Assembly (NCBI GenBank): GCA_037447655.1
Contig: JBBHKE010001316.1
Coordinates: 1-10,267, forward strand
Direction: 5' to 3'
Origin: Zygnema cylindricum
Lineage: Eukaryota > Streptophyta > Zygnematophyceae > Zygnematales > Zygnemataceae
DNA: 10,267 nt
The first letter of the stretch is position 1, and each line of letters starts with the position of its first letter. This document shows, in pieces, positions 1 to 7,180 of the stretch. A program made the position numbers and the translations under genes. Below the pieces are notes generated by a model, which ran no database searches, was not told the DNA's origin, and saw nothing but the letters and a program-made list of their open reading frames with translations.

Positions 1-846
1 GCCGCTACCTTTTAAGTTGCCTTTTAAAAATGTTATCCCAACGTTCATTTCATGGATATGTTTATTCTCCGCGGCAACAATCGCAACAACCATACATGAA
101 GAATCAAAGTTAATTATTAGAGCATAAGTCTCCCTACAATCTACCTTGTCTTTTTGTTGGAACCCCGTGCAAACTAACCGTCCATTATGCTTCATGACCT
201 CACTAAAAGCACAAATTTATTTTAAAGACCCACTTGGCATCAATTGAATTTTTCCTTTCTAGTAATCTCCTCTTCTCAAATGCCCAATTGTCCACCATGA
301 ACTTATACTTCTTCTCTCATGAAGGCTTCGATTTCGACTCATAATCATACCAAATTTTTGCTTTAGTGTAAGATTGCGGGTCGTCCGCTAGATTTTTACA
401 CAATAATTGCTATAAGATGAAATTTGATTCCTTCGAATCAGAAATATAACAACAAGAACTGAAGATGTCGCCTCTTTTCTCGTCATAAGAAGTCGAATCG
501 ACTCATTTTCTCTCGTTTCTGGAGGATTCCTCCGAATAGCCGCATCATTATCTTTTTCAGGTTATTCATCTCTTACATTCGACAAATTAAATTTTTAACT
601 AGAAGATTTTTGAGTGTCCAAAGACATTCGAGAATTTTGAGTCTCATTATTTTGGACATCAATGTCAATGTCACCTTCTTCCGAACCGGATTGGATTTGG
701 ACTTCCCCTTCTTCAGAAGAAAATTCGATTCCGGCTCAATGTGAGAACGCGAAACTTGAATGTCCGAGAATTTTTTGATTTCTTCCTCTTCATTAAACCC
801 AATTTTTTCTTCAATCTCGCCGATTTTTTAGCCGATTCTGAAAATA
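1..846 (-). pseudogene. Decayed Ty1/copia pol fragment: linker and N-terminal reverse transcriptase
   Basis: This is the remnant of a copia reverse transcriptase, the enzyme that copies retrotransposon RNA into DNA. Read on the minus strand, 189 down to 1 is open and contains RLVCTGFQQKDKVDCRETYA and, further on, IHEMNVGITFLKGNLKG. These match the family's RLVAKGF..K.GIDY.ETFAP and IHQMDVKTAFLNG blocks with many substitutions. Just upstream, in another frame, IDAKWVFKI (about 244-216) matches IGCKWVFK and is followed by stops at 203-205 and 200-202. DDPQSYTKA near 360-390 matches the usual start of the domain. The stretch from about 400 to 846 reads as acidic, serine-rich peptide in shifting frames, as expected for the integrase-RT linker. 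The N-terminal catalytic Asp is replaced (QMD to EMN). The catalytic YVDD part would lie left of the window. It is far more diverged than the element at 3061 onward, so it is a separate and older insertion. Confidence 0.8.
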
Positions 847-1139
847 AATGTTGCGTTATTTTTCCACGCTAAACCGGATCAGAGGTGCACTATGTTTTTT
901 TTTTTTAATTATGTTCTTTTTTGTTATGCGAAAGGGCTTAAGAGGGGCAAAAATAGGGTGAATCGGTTAGAAAGCGGTGGGGTAAAGAAACGGAGTTCTT
1001 GACCATGCGAGGGCACTAAAAGGGAAGACGCTTGACTTGGCGGATGATACCAAGCGAGGAGAAAGCTCTAATTGATATGGTGTAGAGTGGAAGCGTGTAT
1101 AAGGCCAAAAAGGTTGTGCTAGGATTGAGTACTGAGAAC
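847..1139. other. Intergenic stretch with no recognisable gene
   Basis: No frame gives a recognisable protein here. The only visible structure is a run of twelve T at 895-906. The stretch may be more of the decayed retroelement to the left or plain spacer; I cannot tell which. Confidence 0.5.
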
Positions 1140-1210
1140 TCATTTAGCGACGAGACATTCTCGTAGCTAAAGGAGCGACGACCAGCGACAAAGTCATTTC
1201 GTGGCTAGAT
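1140..1210. repeat. GCGACGA-rich patch with a 25-bp hairpin
   Basis: Positions 1145-1169 form a near-perfect hairpin: TAGCGACGAGA, loop CAT, TCTCGTAGCTA (10 of 11 pairs). AGCGACGAC follows at about 1174 and AGCGACAAAG at about 1185, with a mirrored TTTCGTGGCTA at about 1198-1208. Another AGCGACGAAA lies near 1636. Repeated TTAGCGACGA and TTTCGTCGCTA blocks occur inside some plant DNA transposons, including CACTA-type ones, so this may be a decayed non-autonomous element. I could not define its ends or a target duplication. Confidence 0.4.
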
Positions 1211-1218
1211 ATTTGAAG

Positions 1219-1372
1219 TGACGTGGAAATTATTTGTTCGTTTTGCGTAAGTGTTAGTTGTACCGTAGAAGTGACATGGAAATTGTTTTGTCGTTTTGTT
1301 TCACGTAAGTCTTAGTTGTACCGTACAAGTGACGTGGAAATTTTTTGGTCGTTTCGTTTCACGTAAGTCTTG
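1219..1372 (+). repeat. Three tandem copies of a roughly 55-bp unit
   Basis: Units start at 1219, 1272 and 1330, each opening with TGACRTGGAAATT and running through TCGTTT..CACGTAAGT.TTAGTTG to TACCGTA.AAG. Unit lengths are about 53, 58 and at least 43 bp; the third loses similarity after CACGTAAGTCTTGG. The first unit lacks a few bases around TTTCAC that the other two share. No protein reading is suggested. A related single copy lies at 2052-2101. These could be subterminal repeats of a decayed transposon or a small satellite seed. Confidence 0.8.
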
Positions 1373-2051
1373 GGGTGAACCTCCATCGGGCGAAAAGTGA
1401 GGTTCATTACTGGAAAAAGTGTATTTCGTACAGGTCCAGCTCATTTTCGTACCTAGCCGTACTACACCTACCAGTTTGTGGCAAGTCTCCTCAACTGTCC
1501 TCGGGAGAAGACTTGCAAGGTTCTGGGCGTGTTTATTGGTCCACTTGGAAACAAAAAGGTATCATCCACGGCGGACGAGCGATGACGACCTCACAATTAG
1601 CAACGGCCACGTGCCTTCGTACAGGGCAGATTTGAAAGCGACGAAAAAATATTTGTTGCGTGATATCTCACTAACAACTCTTTCCCCTCATGGAAAGGAC
1701 GTTGCGTACAAAACATAATGGCAAACGATAAAAGTACAAATTTTCATTTTGAAAAATATTTTGAAACGGTTTGGTACAACGAAATGACAAGATCGTACAA
1801 ATTGTACATTCTTATAGCGCTGCTAGATATTTAAATCTGCGTTCGTCCGTACATGTGCCGTTCAAAATTTGTGCTTTTCGAATATTTTAATATTCCCGGC
1901 CGGCTGAACAGGATCTGGCATTGTTCCAATCGCAATCCAGCACGTCATCAATTGGTGCCTTGCTAACACAACGTGATGGAGAAGTGATACAAATGTTACT
2001 GCCAATAAACGTGTCCGTACGATTACTCGCAACTCCTAATGTAGGTTCAAC
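1373..2051. other. Non-coding stretch, no gene recognised
   Basis: Two overlapping open frames of under 100 codons (1345-1635 and 1419-1718, plus strand) show no familiar motif, start inside or beside the tandem repeat, and overlap each other, so I do not call them genes. The stretch is dotted with GTAC tetramers (for example 1738, 1794, 1805, 1848) like the LTRs to its right, but I could not align it to them. Confidence 0.5.
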
Positions 2052-2101
2052 CTTAGTTGTACCATAGAAGTGAAAGGGAAATTGTTTGGTCACGCTTCAC
2101 G
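2052..2101 (+). repeat. Detached copy of the 1219-1372 tandem unit
   Basis: The sequence CTTAGTTGTACCATAGAAG followed by TGAAAGGGAAATTGTTTGGTC and ACGCTTCACG matches the end of one tandem unit and the start of the next, in the same orientation and order, with some substitutions and a short loss. It lies about 680 bp from the array and directly abuts the copia 3' end starting near 2105. The array and this copy may therefore be parts of one element, or of one sequence later split by insertions. Confidence 0.65.
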
Positions 2102-2135
2102 TTGTTGATATTTGAATATTTTCTAGGTCTGTATT

Positions 2136-2150
2136 AGGATAGAAAAATAG
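2136..2150 (+). other. Polypurine tract of copy A
   Basis: AGGATAGAAAAATAG is purine-rich with only two T. It lies immediately before the inferred LTR start and aligns in position with the cleaner tract of the minus-strand element. In LTR retrotransposons this tract primes plus-strand DNA synthesis. Confidence 0.55.
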
Positions 2151-2390
2151 TAGAGGCACTGCCTCTGACTCCCTTCTCCAAGCCCCCACAAGGTTGGAAA
2201 GGGAGCAAGAGTCATGGTTGCCTGAGCTCTCCAGAGAGACAGGAGTAGATAATGATATGTTTTCCAATAAGGTATTTGACGGACCCATGATTTGATCTTG
2301 GTACCTACCTTTCGTCAAACCACCCGTAGCCGTTAGCTTTGTCAGTTAAGTTTAGGACCACCGTTACGATGTAGAGGGTTTGATAGATAT

Positions 2391-2398
2391 TTATATAG
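2391..2398 (+). promoter_or_regulatory. TATA-like element of LTR copy A
   Basis: TTATATAG lies about 240 bp from the inferred LTR start. The related LTR on the minus strand has ATATATATAT about 230 bp from its own start, flanked in both by GGGT.TTATAGATAT-like sequence and CATTTAACT. Shared position and context in two diverged copies support a Pol II promoter for the retrotransposon RNA. Confidence 0.5.
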
Positions 2399-2697
2399 TT
2401 ACTCGTAAGGTTTTTCATTTAACTAGATTACGGTTTATAGGGCATAGAAACAGCAAAACTTTAAGTACTGGACGAAACAAATACTACGGACATTTGTTTG
2501 ACGGTCCGTATTAAGAGTCGATTCAATCGGACTGCATTGGTTAGCGCCAGCTTCGCGGAATGGACAATTTGGCGGTTTGCGGACGCCGCCACTCCGGGTG
2601 TCACGTGGCAACATCATACGGGTTTACGAAATCTCCGGAGCGGAAGACAACAAATCCGGATGTGACAAATGTCGCATTATAGTGATGTGGTACATGG

Positions 2698-2740
2698 ACC
2701 GTACAGAAAGTACTCCCGCACCTGTACTTTCTTGTACGGT
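2698..2740. repeat. GTAC hairpin in LTR copy A
   Basis: ACCGTACAGAAAGTAC and GTACTTTCTTGTACGGT pair with a single bulged base across a 10-nt loop. The same structure recurs at 3388-3425 and 10151-10190 with different bases but the GTAC..GTAC arms kept. It lies in the transcribed part of the LTR (downstream of the TATA), so it could fold in the RNA leader. Confidence 0.7.
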
Positions 2741-3387
2741 ACAGTCTGGTAATTTGTCCGTACCTAGTACTAGGGGGCTTTGAGAGGGGTTTTAGGACTT
2801 AGAATTTTTTTGGTAGGTAGCCGCCTCTCTCAAAAAGCATCTTGTATAAAAGGCAAACTTTGGCCAGCCATAACTATTGACTCAGGTGACCATTTTCGGT
2901 GATTCTTTTTGCTGCCAACTCAAGGAGGTCCAAGCTACACACAAGTGTAGTCGATCAGAGTTTTTCCATACCAAGGTGGTTGCATTTATAAGGAAAAGTC
3001 AAAGTGGGTGAATGTGCCCAAAACTCATATTCTAACTTTGAATTATGTGGTGGAACTGAGTGCAATTTTGTGTCCTCCATTGGACTATAGAATACAAGAA
3101 TCCTCTAGATAGTTATTAGCTAACCCACTTTCAATGGCAACCAGTGCTACCCTAGCAGACAAACAGACAATCTAACTGCAGTTTTGGGCAGCTTGGACTC
3201 CCCTGAGTGCGTAGGAAAAAGAATTTCTGAAAATGCCCAACCAGGCGATAAGTTATGAGGCAGTAAAAATGCCAATTTGTACAAACTCTCAAAAAGAGAG
3301 GTGACTGCCTACCAAAATTTTCTGAGTCTTGATTCCCTCAAATAACTCTTATCTACTAAAGTACAGACCAATCAGAATAGTGTACCA

Positions 3388-3425
3388 TACCAAAAAGTAC
3401 TATTGCCGGTGTACCTTTTGTACGG
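3388..3425. repeat. GTAC hairpin in LTR copy B
   Basis: The arms TACCAAAAAGTAC (3388-3400) and GTACCTTTTGTA (3411-3422) pair with few mismatches around TATTGCCGGT. This is the counterpart of the hairpins at 2698-2740 and 10151-10190. In the 5' LTR the same hairpin is cut at its loop-side arm by the junction at 9667/9668. Confidence 0.55.
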
Positions 3426-3754
3426 CCTGTGTACGAGAAGGCTATTAAGCGGACGCGTGTCCCCTTTTCACTCGTCCGTACGTTCCTCGGAATTCCCGCG
3501 ACCGAATGTTATCCCTCCACGTGGCCCCAGGTCATGCCACGTCACTAAACCCCAAAGTGAACATTCCAAGATCCCGGCGATGATGTGCGCCGTTGGATAT
3601 GAACCCAAACGCAATCTCAACCGTCATAAATACTTGTGTGATATTCATTTCGCTGTCGAAACAAAATGCGTGGTATCCATTTCAAAATAGTATCGTACTT
3701 CGTACTTTTACAAAACCGTATCTATGCATGCCGTAGACGCCTTCAGTTAAATGA

Positions 3755-3764
3755 ATATATATAT
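3755..3764 (-). promoter_or_regulatory. TATA-like element of the 3' LTR
   Basis: ATATATATAT lies about 230 bp into the LTR in element orientation, matching the position of the TATA-like site in LTR copy A. If it is the promoter, U3 is about 250 bp and the transcribed R-U5 part is over 600 bp, which is long for a copia leader. Confidence 0.45.
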
Positions 3765-3881
3765 CTATAATACCCTATAGCATTTAGCATTGGTCTTAGT
3801 CTAATAGGATAAAGCTGACAGTTACCGGCTACCCGGACGAATGGCAGGTACCGGGATCAAGTCCTAGGTCCATTAGGTATC

Positions 3882-3902
3882 TTTTTAGTAACCTACTAAA
3901 AA
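3882..3902. repeat. Perfect 9-bp inverted repeat in U3
   Basis: TTTTTAGTA, loop ACC, TACTAAAAA pair perfectly. The structure lies in the U3 of the 3' LTR and is not clearly conserved in copy A. It could be a protein-binding site or chance in AT-rich sequence. Confidence 0.5.
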
Positions 3903-3993
3903 TAACTGCCTGTTAAACTAAGGCAGCCATGGTTCAACCACCCTCTCTATTGTTCAGTGACTACAACAAGGAGGTGGAGGCAGGCTGTCCGTA

Positions 3994-4009
3994 CTTTTCT
4001 TTTCCTTTT
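3994..4009 (-). other. Polypurine tract
   Basis: The minus strand reads AAAAGGAAAAGAAAAG, sixteen purines without interruption, 64 bp after the pol stop codon and directly before the 3' LTR. It fits the plus-strand primer of reverse transcription and sets the inner border of the LTR. Confidence 0.8.
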
Positions 4010-4073
4010 ATACCAACATATTTATACCTAGAAAATACTCTAGAAATCTATTAATTTCAACACTCCTTATTTT

Positions 4074-4721
4074 CTAGTCTAATTTTAGCTTCATTTTTAG
4101 TCCACATTTTTCTCTGCAATATTTCAATTTAGGAGAGGGCACAGGTTTTGTCATCATATCAGCCACCATTTCCTCATCAGATTTATACACAAGATTTACA
4201 ATCTTATTCTCAACTTTTTCCCTCACAAAACTCAAACTTATGCCCATATGCTTAGCTTTGAAATGATGTTTTGGATTAGTTGCAATTGCAATGGCAGCTT
4301 GATTATCACAAAACACTTCATGCACTCCCTCCTTCATATAGCCCAGTTCTTGCAACAAGGTTTTGACCCACATCAATTCTTTCACAGCAGAACAAGAGGC
4401 CATGTACTCAGCCTCCATAGTAGACTGAGCCACCACCTTTTGTTGCTTACTCCTCCAACAGCAAGCACCTTCCCCCACATACAACACATACGTAGAAGTG
4501 CATCTTCTCATAGGTTCGTCCCCATAACTGGCATCTGTCCAATTAGTGATGTCAATGTACTCCCCTCCCAAATGCAACCATAACTCTCTGGTTCCCACCG
4601 GATATCTCATGACTCTCTTGGCTGCCTCCCAGTCTCTCTTCCTAGGATCATTAAGACTCCTACTGAGTACTCCAACTGTTGCCGATATATCCGACCTGGT
4701 ACAGTTCATAAAATAGATCAA
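4074..4721 (-). pseudogene. Copia RNase H domain, C-terminal end of pol
   Basis: RNase H removes the RNA template during reverse transcription. The frame is open for 215 codons to a natural TAG at 4074-4076. It starts in MIYFMNCTRSDISATVGVLS (family: LMYL..CTRPDI...VG.LS) and contains NWTDASYGD, VVAQSTMEAEYMA and VFCDNQAAI, which carry the catalytic acidic residues. KAKHMGISLSFVREKVEN and EEMVADMMTKPVPSPKLKY follow, the normal C-terminal blocks. Deviations such as RSD for RPD and HMGI for HIDI suggest decay, but this is the best-preserved domain of the element. Immediately upstream a TAG at 4734-4736 replaces the codon after PYR, so the domain is no longer joined to reverse transcriptase. Confidence 0.9.
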
Positions 4722-4921
4722 GCTTCTTACGACCTATCTATAAGGGATAGACTTCATAAACTCTCTCTCCTCTGGACTCATCTGATCGTCTAAAATCATC
4801 ACTCCTCCTTCTACACTCCCATCACTTACTTTTTCAAGTCCATGCGAGTGGTACAACCGTTAGCGTTTTCCATTTGGAATTTCTCAAGCATATTATTTAT
4901 TGCTTCTTTCTTAGTCAGTCA
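4722..4921 (-). pseudogene. RT-RNase H connection, frameshifted and with stops
   Basis: A TGA at 4919-4921 follows RDRGKKII, after which the same frame continues as LTKKEAINNMLEKFQMENAN, matching the family's LSQ..YI..ILERF.M..C block. A frameshift near 4826-4835, in an A-rich run (GAAAAAGTAAG on the minus strand), moves to the RNase H frame. That frame carries SPEEREFMKSIPYR (family: EE...M..VPYRSAVGSLMY), then a TAG at 4734-4736. The stretch joins the two enzymatic domains and confirms they were once one polyprotein. Confidence 0.8.
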
Positions 4922-5530
4922 GATAATCTTTTTCCCCCTATCTCTCTCCATTTGGATCCCCAAAATGTATCTTGCCTCACCTAAATCCTTCATATCAAAT
5001 TTGCTTCTAAGATCTTTCTTTAGCCTATTAATCTTTTCCAAAGGTTTACTCAACACAAGCAGATCATCCACATAAATTGCAATAAAAATGACACCATTCT
5101 CATCTTCAAACATATAGATAGAATGGTCAGAGCTGATCCGAATATATACCAGACCATTGAGAAACTCATCGAGTTTCTTGTTCCACTGTTGGGGAGCTTG
5201 CTTAAGTCCATACAAGGACTTTATGAGCCTGCAGACTTTGCTATCTTCCCCATTCTCCACGAATCCCTCTGGTTGCTGCATGAAGATTTCTTTCTCTAAC
5301 TCACTAGTGAGAAATACGGTCTTAATATCCATCTGATGAATTTCCATGTCTTCCGCTACTGCTAGACTGGGGAGAATCCTTACTGATGGGAACCAAACAA
5401 TTGGAGCAAAAGTTTGCTCATAGTACATCCATTCTTTATGGGGGAACCACTTTGCTACCAAACGAGCCTAATATCTCTCAATAGTATTATCTCGGTTCAG
5501 TTTTAGTTTAAACACCCATTTACAGCCGAT
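4919..5530 (-). pseudogene. Copia reverse transcriptase core (RVT_2 type)
   Basis: The frame runs from IGCKWVFKLKLNRDNTIERY (5530 down), through a TAG at 5468-5470 where most relatives have Lys, into ARLVAKWFPHKEW, QTFAPIVWFPSVRILPSLAV, EIHQMDIKTVFL with a catalytic Asp, QQPEGFVENGE, SLYGLKQAPQQWNKKLDEFL and IYVDDLLVLSK. The YVDD catalytic pair is at 5063-5074, then GEARYILGIQMERDRG. All main motifs are present and ordered. Losses relative to the family include G to W in LVAKGF. The first and third catalytic Asp positions are kept, so inactivation is by stops and frameshifts, not by loss of the active site. Confidence 0.92.
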
Positions 5531-6013
5531 AGATTTTTTCTGTCAAGAGGACAGTCCGCTAGTTCCCGAGTATTTGCTTCCATGATACAGGCCATCTCAT
5601 CATTTACAGCTCTAATCCATCTGTCTTTCTCCAAACTGTTTACTGCCTCCGAGTATGACTGAGGCTCATCTAGGTGAGATAGCTTAGTTACCTTGTGAGC
5701 CGCCTGTTTATCCTGAATCCTATTGCTGCTCCTCCCCCTCTCAAACTTCGAGGCTCGGATGGAGGGAAGTCTTGGATTTCTCGTTACTGTCTCATCGGCT
5801 CCCCTATCCATGGAAGCCGGTTCCCGTCCCTCCTCTTCTGTCTCCTCGAAGTGCATAAAAATATGTGACGTTTCTGGTGGATTGCTTGTGTCTTGGATCT
5901 CCCCTAATTCTGTAATCCATGTTTCACTCATGTCCCTTTCATGGGGATGGAGTCCTCCTCATTTTCAGACTCAAATCTGATTCTTATCTTTTTGGTATAT
6001 TTAAAAGGGTCAA
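5503..6013 (-). pseudogene. Integrase-RT linker and N-terminal edge of reverse transcriptase
   Basis: Next to the hAT insertion the frame reads FDPFKYTKKIRIRFESENEE and ends at TGA in KGT-stop (near 5929-5931). A frameshift then leads into a second frame of 142 codons: a linker rich in Glu, Ser and Arg, then LDEPQSYSEAVNSLEKDRWI, NDEMACIMEANT and ELADCPLDRK. These match the family's DEP.SY.EA....E...W..AM..E....N.TW.L...P.GRK. A second frameshift in a run of six A on the minus strand (5534-5539) shifts to the IGCKWVF frame. Both frameshifts are consistent with small indels. Confidence 0.85.
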
Positions 6014-6021
6014 ATGAATTC
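6014..6021. repeat. Left 8-bp target-site duplication of the hAT element
   Basis: ATGAATTC borders the left inverted repeat; ATGATTTC (6918-6925) borders the right one. Seven of eight bases agree. An 8-bp duplication is the mark of hAT integration. Confidence 0.8.
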
Positions 6022-6195
6022 TAGTGTTGTGTATCGGTAAGGATTTGCCGATAACCGATATGGGCCTTTTTTTGGGTATCCGATAATCGATATATTGGTA
6101 CGATATATCGACATCGGTCTTATCGCCGATAAGTAGCCGATAATATCGGATAATTATCGGCGATAATGCCGATAACGATAATTATTGGCGATAAT

Positions 6196-6231
6196 TGTAC
6201 GGACCGTACAGATAAATGTACGGTCTGTACA
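6196..6231. repeat. Double GTAC palindrome inside the hAT element
   Basis: TGTACGGACCGTACA (6196-6210) is a perfect odd-length palindrome. After GATAAA comes TGTACGGTCTGTACA (6217-6231), near-identical to it, so the pair is at once a direct repeat and an inverted repeat. GTACGG/CCGTAC motifs of this kind also mark the surrounding LTRs. Confidence 0.75.
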
Positions 6232-6710
6232 CTCAACTGTACATCATATTCTCCGGACGTTTACAAGCATAGAAAGTACCGTAGCCGCCATGAAATTTGT
6301 ACGATTTTGATACGAATCCAGTAAAAACGATGTACCTTTCAAATCCGACGCCATGGCTTTGTCCCTTAATTCCTTGAAGATCCACTAGGGACCTGCCACG
6401 TGTCAATCTGTCGGCTTTTTTGGCAAAAGCTGCCAAAAGAGCCATTCCGGGATGTCGGCGCTCACGCTGGCCCGTCCGTTCGTGTTTTCTCATTCCAAGT
6501 CGTCCGTTGGATTCCGGCGGCGCGCAGAATGTTATTTTGCGGCCGTTGTACTTTTGTGTCCGCCGTCCTTTTCCAGTTCCATGTTTACCAGTTTTTTAGT
6601 AAATTTCCGTACGTCGCCGTAAAATTTTTGTTTAGTTAATCGGCCAACGTTTATGTGCAACGTTTACCGTAATAAATTCCAGTTAAACTGTAACGGAATA
6701 TATTTTCATA

Positions 6711-6734
6711 CGTGGCATGCCACGCTATATAAAA
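6711..6734 (+). promoter_or_regulatory. Palindrome followed by TATA-like site in the hAT element
   Basis: CGTGGCATGCCACG (6711-6724) is a perfect 14-bp palindrome, directly followed by TATATAAAA (6726-6734). The arrangement resembles a plant promoter core with an upstream factor site, but no gene follows inside the element. The call is tentative. Confidence 0.3.
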
Positions 6735-6917
6735 TCTATAAAATAATACAGTATGTTATAAAGTACTATTGCATGCATACTATATATTTTTGAAGTTATC
6801 GCCGATATGGAATTTGTTGGTCCCAGACCGATATATCGAAACCTTTGACCGTTCGATAACCGATAACTATCGGTATTGGTGTTATCGCGATAAGTTTTCT
6901 ACCGATACACAACACTA

Positions 6918-6925
6918 ATGATTTC
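6918..6925. repeat. Right 8-bp target-site duplication of the hAT element
   Basis: ATGATTTC is the partner of ATGAATTC at 6014-6021. In the reading of the copia frame it gives GAAATCAT, so the right copy keeps the coding sequence. The single mismatch is probably later mutation. Confidence 0.8.
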
Positions 6926-7180
6926 CCTTCATCCATGACAACTAGGTGTTTGACCAGAATGATATCTCTCTTTGCTAAGTCATAGACTCTATATCCCTTA
7001 ACATCCTCATCATATCCTACAAAGTATCCGAGTTTTCCCTTAGCATCTAGTTTCTAGTTTTTCCTATCCGTGTCAAGACTGTAAACTTGGCTACCAAATA
7101 CTTTAAGGTGAGAGATATCTGGTTTCCTTCCCACCCATCTCTCATAAGGTGTCATTCCTTTTACAGCTGAGGTAAGGGAC
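6926..7180 (-). pseudogene. C-terminal part of copia integrase
   Basis: From 7158 down the frame reads GMTPYERWVGRKPDISHLKV, FGSQVYSLD, a TAG at 7054-7056, then KLDAKGKLGYFVGYDEDVKG and YRVYDLAKRDIILVKHLVVM. These match the family's TPYE.W.GKKP.ISHLRVFG, KLD.K...C.FLGY....KGYR.YD and following blocks. A frameshift near 7165-7180 separates it from the catalytic integrase segment, whose own frame runs off into NDTL and a stop. The hAT element interrupts it at 6925. Confidence 0.88.

Larger units (their letters stand above)
2105..3060 (+). mobile_element. Truncated 3' end of a plus-strand copia: polypurine tract and LTR (copy A)
   Basis: This is a diverged relative of the 3' end of the minus-strand element at 3061 onward, in opposite orientation. 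GAATATTTTCTAGGT (2115-2129) matches GAGTATTTTCTAGGT of that element's 3' untranslated region. A purine-rich tract AGGATAGAAAAATAG (2136-2150) follows, and the LTR begins near 2151. LTR blocks in order match the reverse complement of 3061-3993: TCATGGTTGCCTGAG, TTGATC..GGTACCT, GTAGCCG.TA, the TATA region, CATTTAACT, a GTAC hairpin, and the U5 part. The U5 part is closest to the minus strand of 9825-10190. The LTR stops at 3060 before the family's terminal ATGGAGG...CA, at the exact point where the next element's TG end begins. Its remaining U5 should lie beyond the right edge of the window. No pol or gag sequence remains to the left. Confidence 0.7.
3061..3993 (-). repeat. 3' LTR (copy B), 933 bp
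   Basis: On the plus strand it begins with TGCAATT (element end ...AATTGCA) and ends just before the polypyrimidine run at 3994. The first 353 bp match 9315-9667. The part beyond 3413 still matches LTR copies A and D (CTTTTGTACGGCC, GGAATTCCCG, CCACGTGG, the TATA region and GGTACC blocks), so the LTR is about 930 bp rather than 353. The element-side 5' end reads TACGGACAG rather than the usual TG; copy A also starts with TA. Confidence 0.75.
6022..6917. mobile_element. Non-autonomous hAT-like element, 896 bp
   Basis: The termini are perfect 18-bp inverted repeats (TAGTGTTGTGTATCGGTA at 6022-6039 and its complement at 6900-6917), starting with the TAGTG/CAGNG form typical of hAT. An 8-bp near-identical duplication flanks it. 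Both subterminal zones (about 6040-6195 and 6795-6899) are packed with CCGATA/TATCGG and CGATAA variants in both orientations, as expected for transposase binding repeats. No hAT transposase motif appears in any frame, so mobility needs a partner element. Removing the element and one duplication rejoins the copia protein sequence on the two sides (MDEGKSF to DPFKYTKK), which confirms the borders. The middle (about 6196-6790) holds GTAC palindromes and a TATA-like site at 6726-6734 of unknown origin. Confidence 0.9.

Noticed and set aside
1345-1718. Two overlapping plus-strand open frames of 96 and 99 codons
   Set aside because: There are no recognisable motifs, they overlap in different frames, and one starts inside the tandem repeat. 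They are most likely chance frames.
2097-2318. Minus-strand open frame of 73 codons, and a plus-strand frame beginning DSLLQAPTRLEREQESW
   Set aside because: Both lie in the U3 of LTR copy A, which aligns with copy B as non-coding sequence.
3061-3413. A 353-bp LTR ending at CCGGTGTA
   Set aside because: Copies B, D and A share sequence beyond this point, the flanks (CTGAG and TGAAA) do not give a matching target duplication, and a far better polypurine tract lies at 3994-4009.
3790-3886. tRNA-like or SINE-like stretch: TAGTCTAATAGGATAAAGC, then GGGATCAAGTCC, then a T run
   Set aside because: The arms do not fold into a tRNA, the box spacing is too long, and the second half aligns with LTR copy A (reverse of 2295-2345). 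It is therefore part of the LTR family rather than a separate Pol III unit.
4248-4583. Plus-strand open frame of 111 codons
   Set aside because: It is the antisense shadow of the RNase H domain, which has clear motifs on the minus strand.
6233-6639. Open frames of 86 and 79 codons inside the hAT element as a possible transposase
   Set aside because: No hAT dimerisation or catalytic motif is visible, and the element is too short for a transposase gene.
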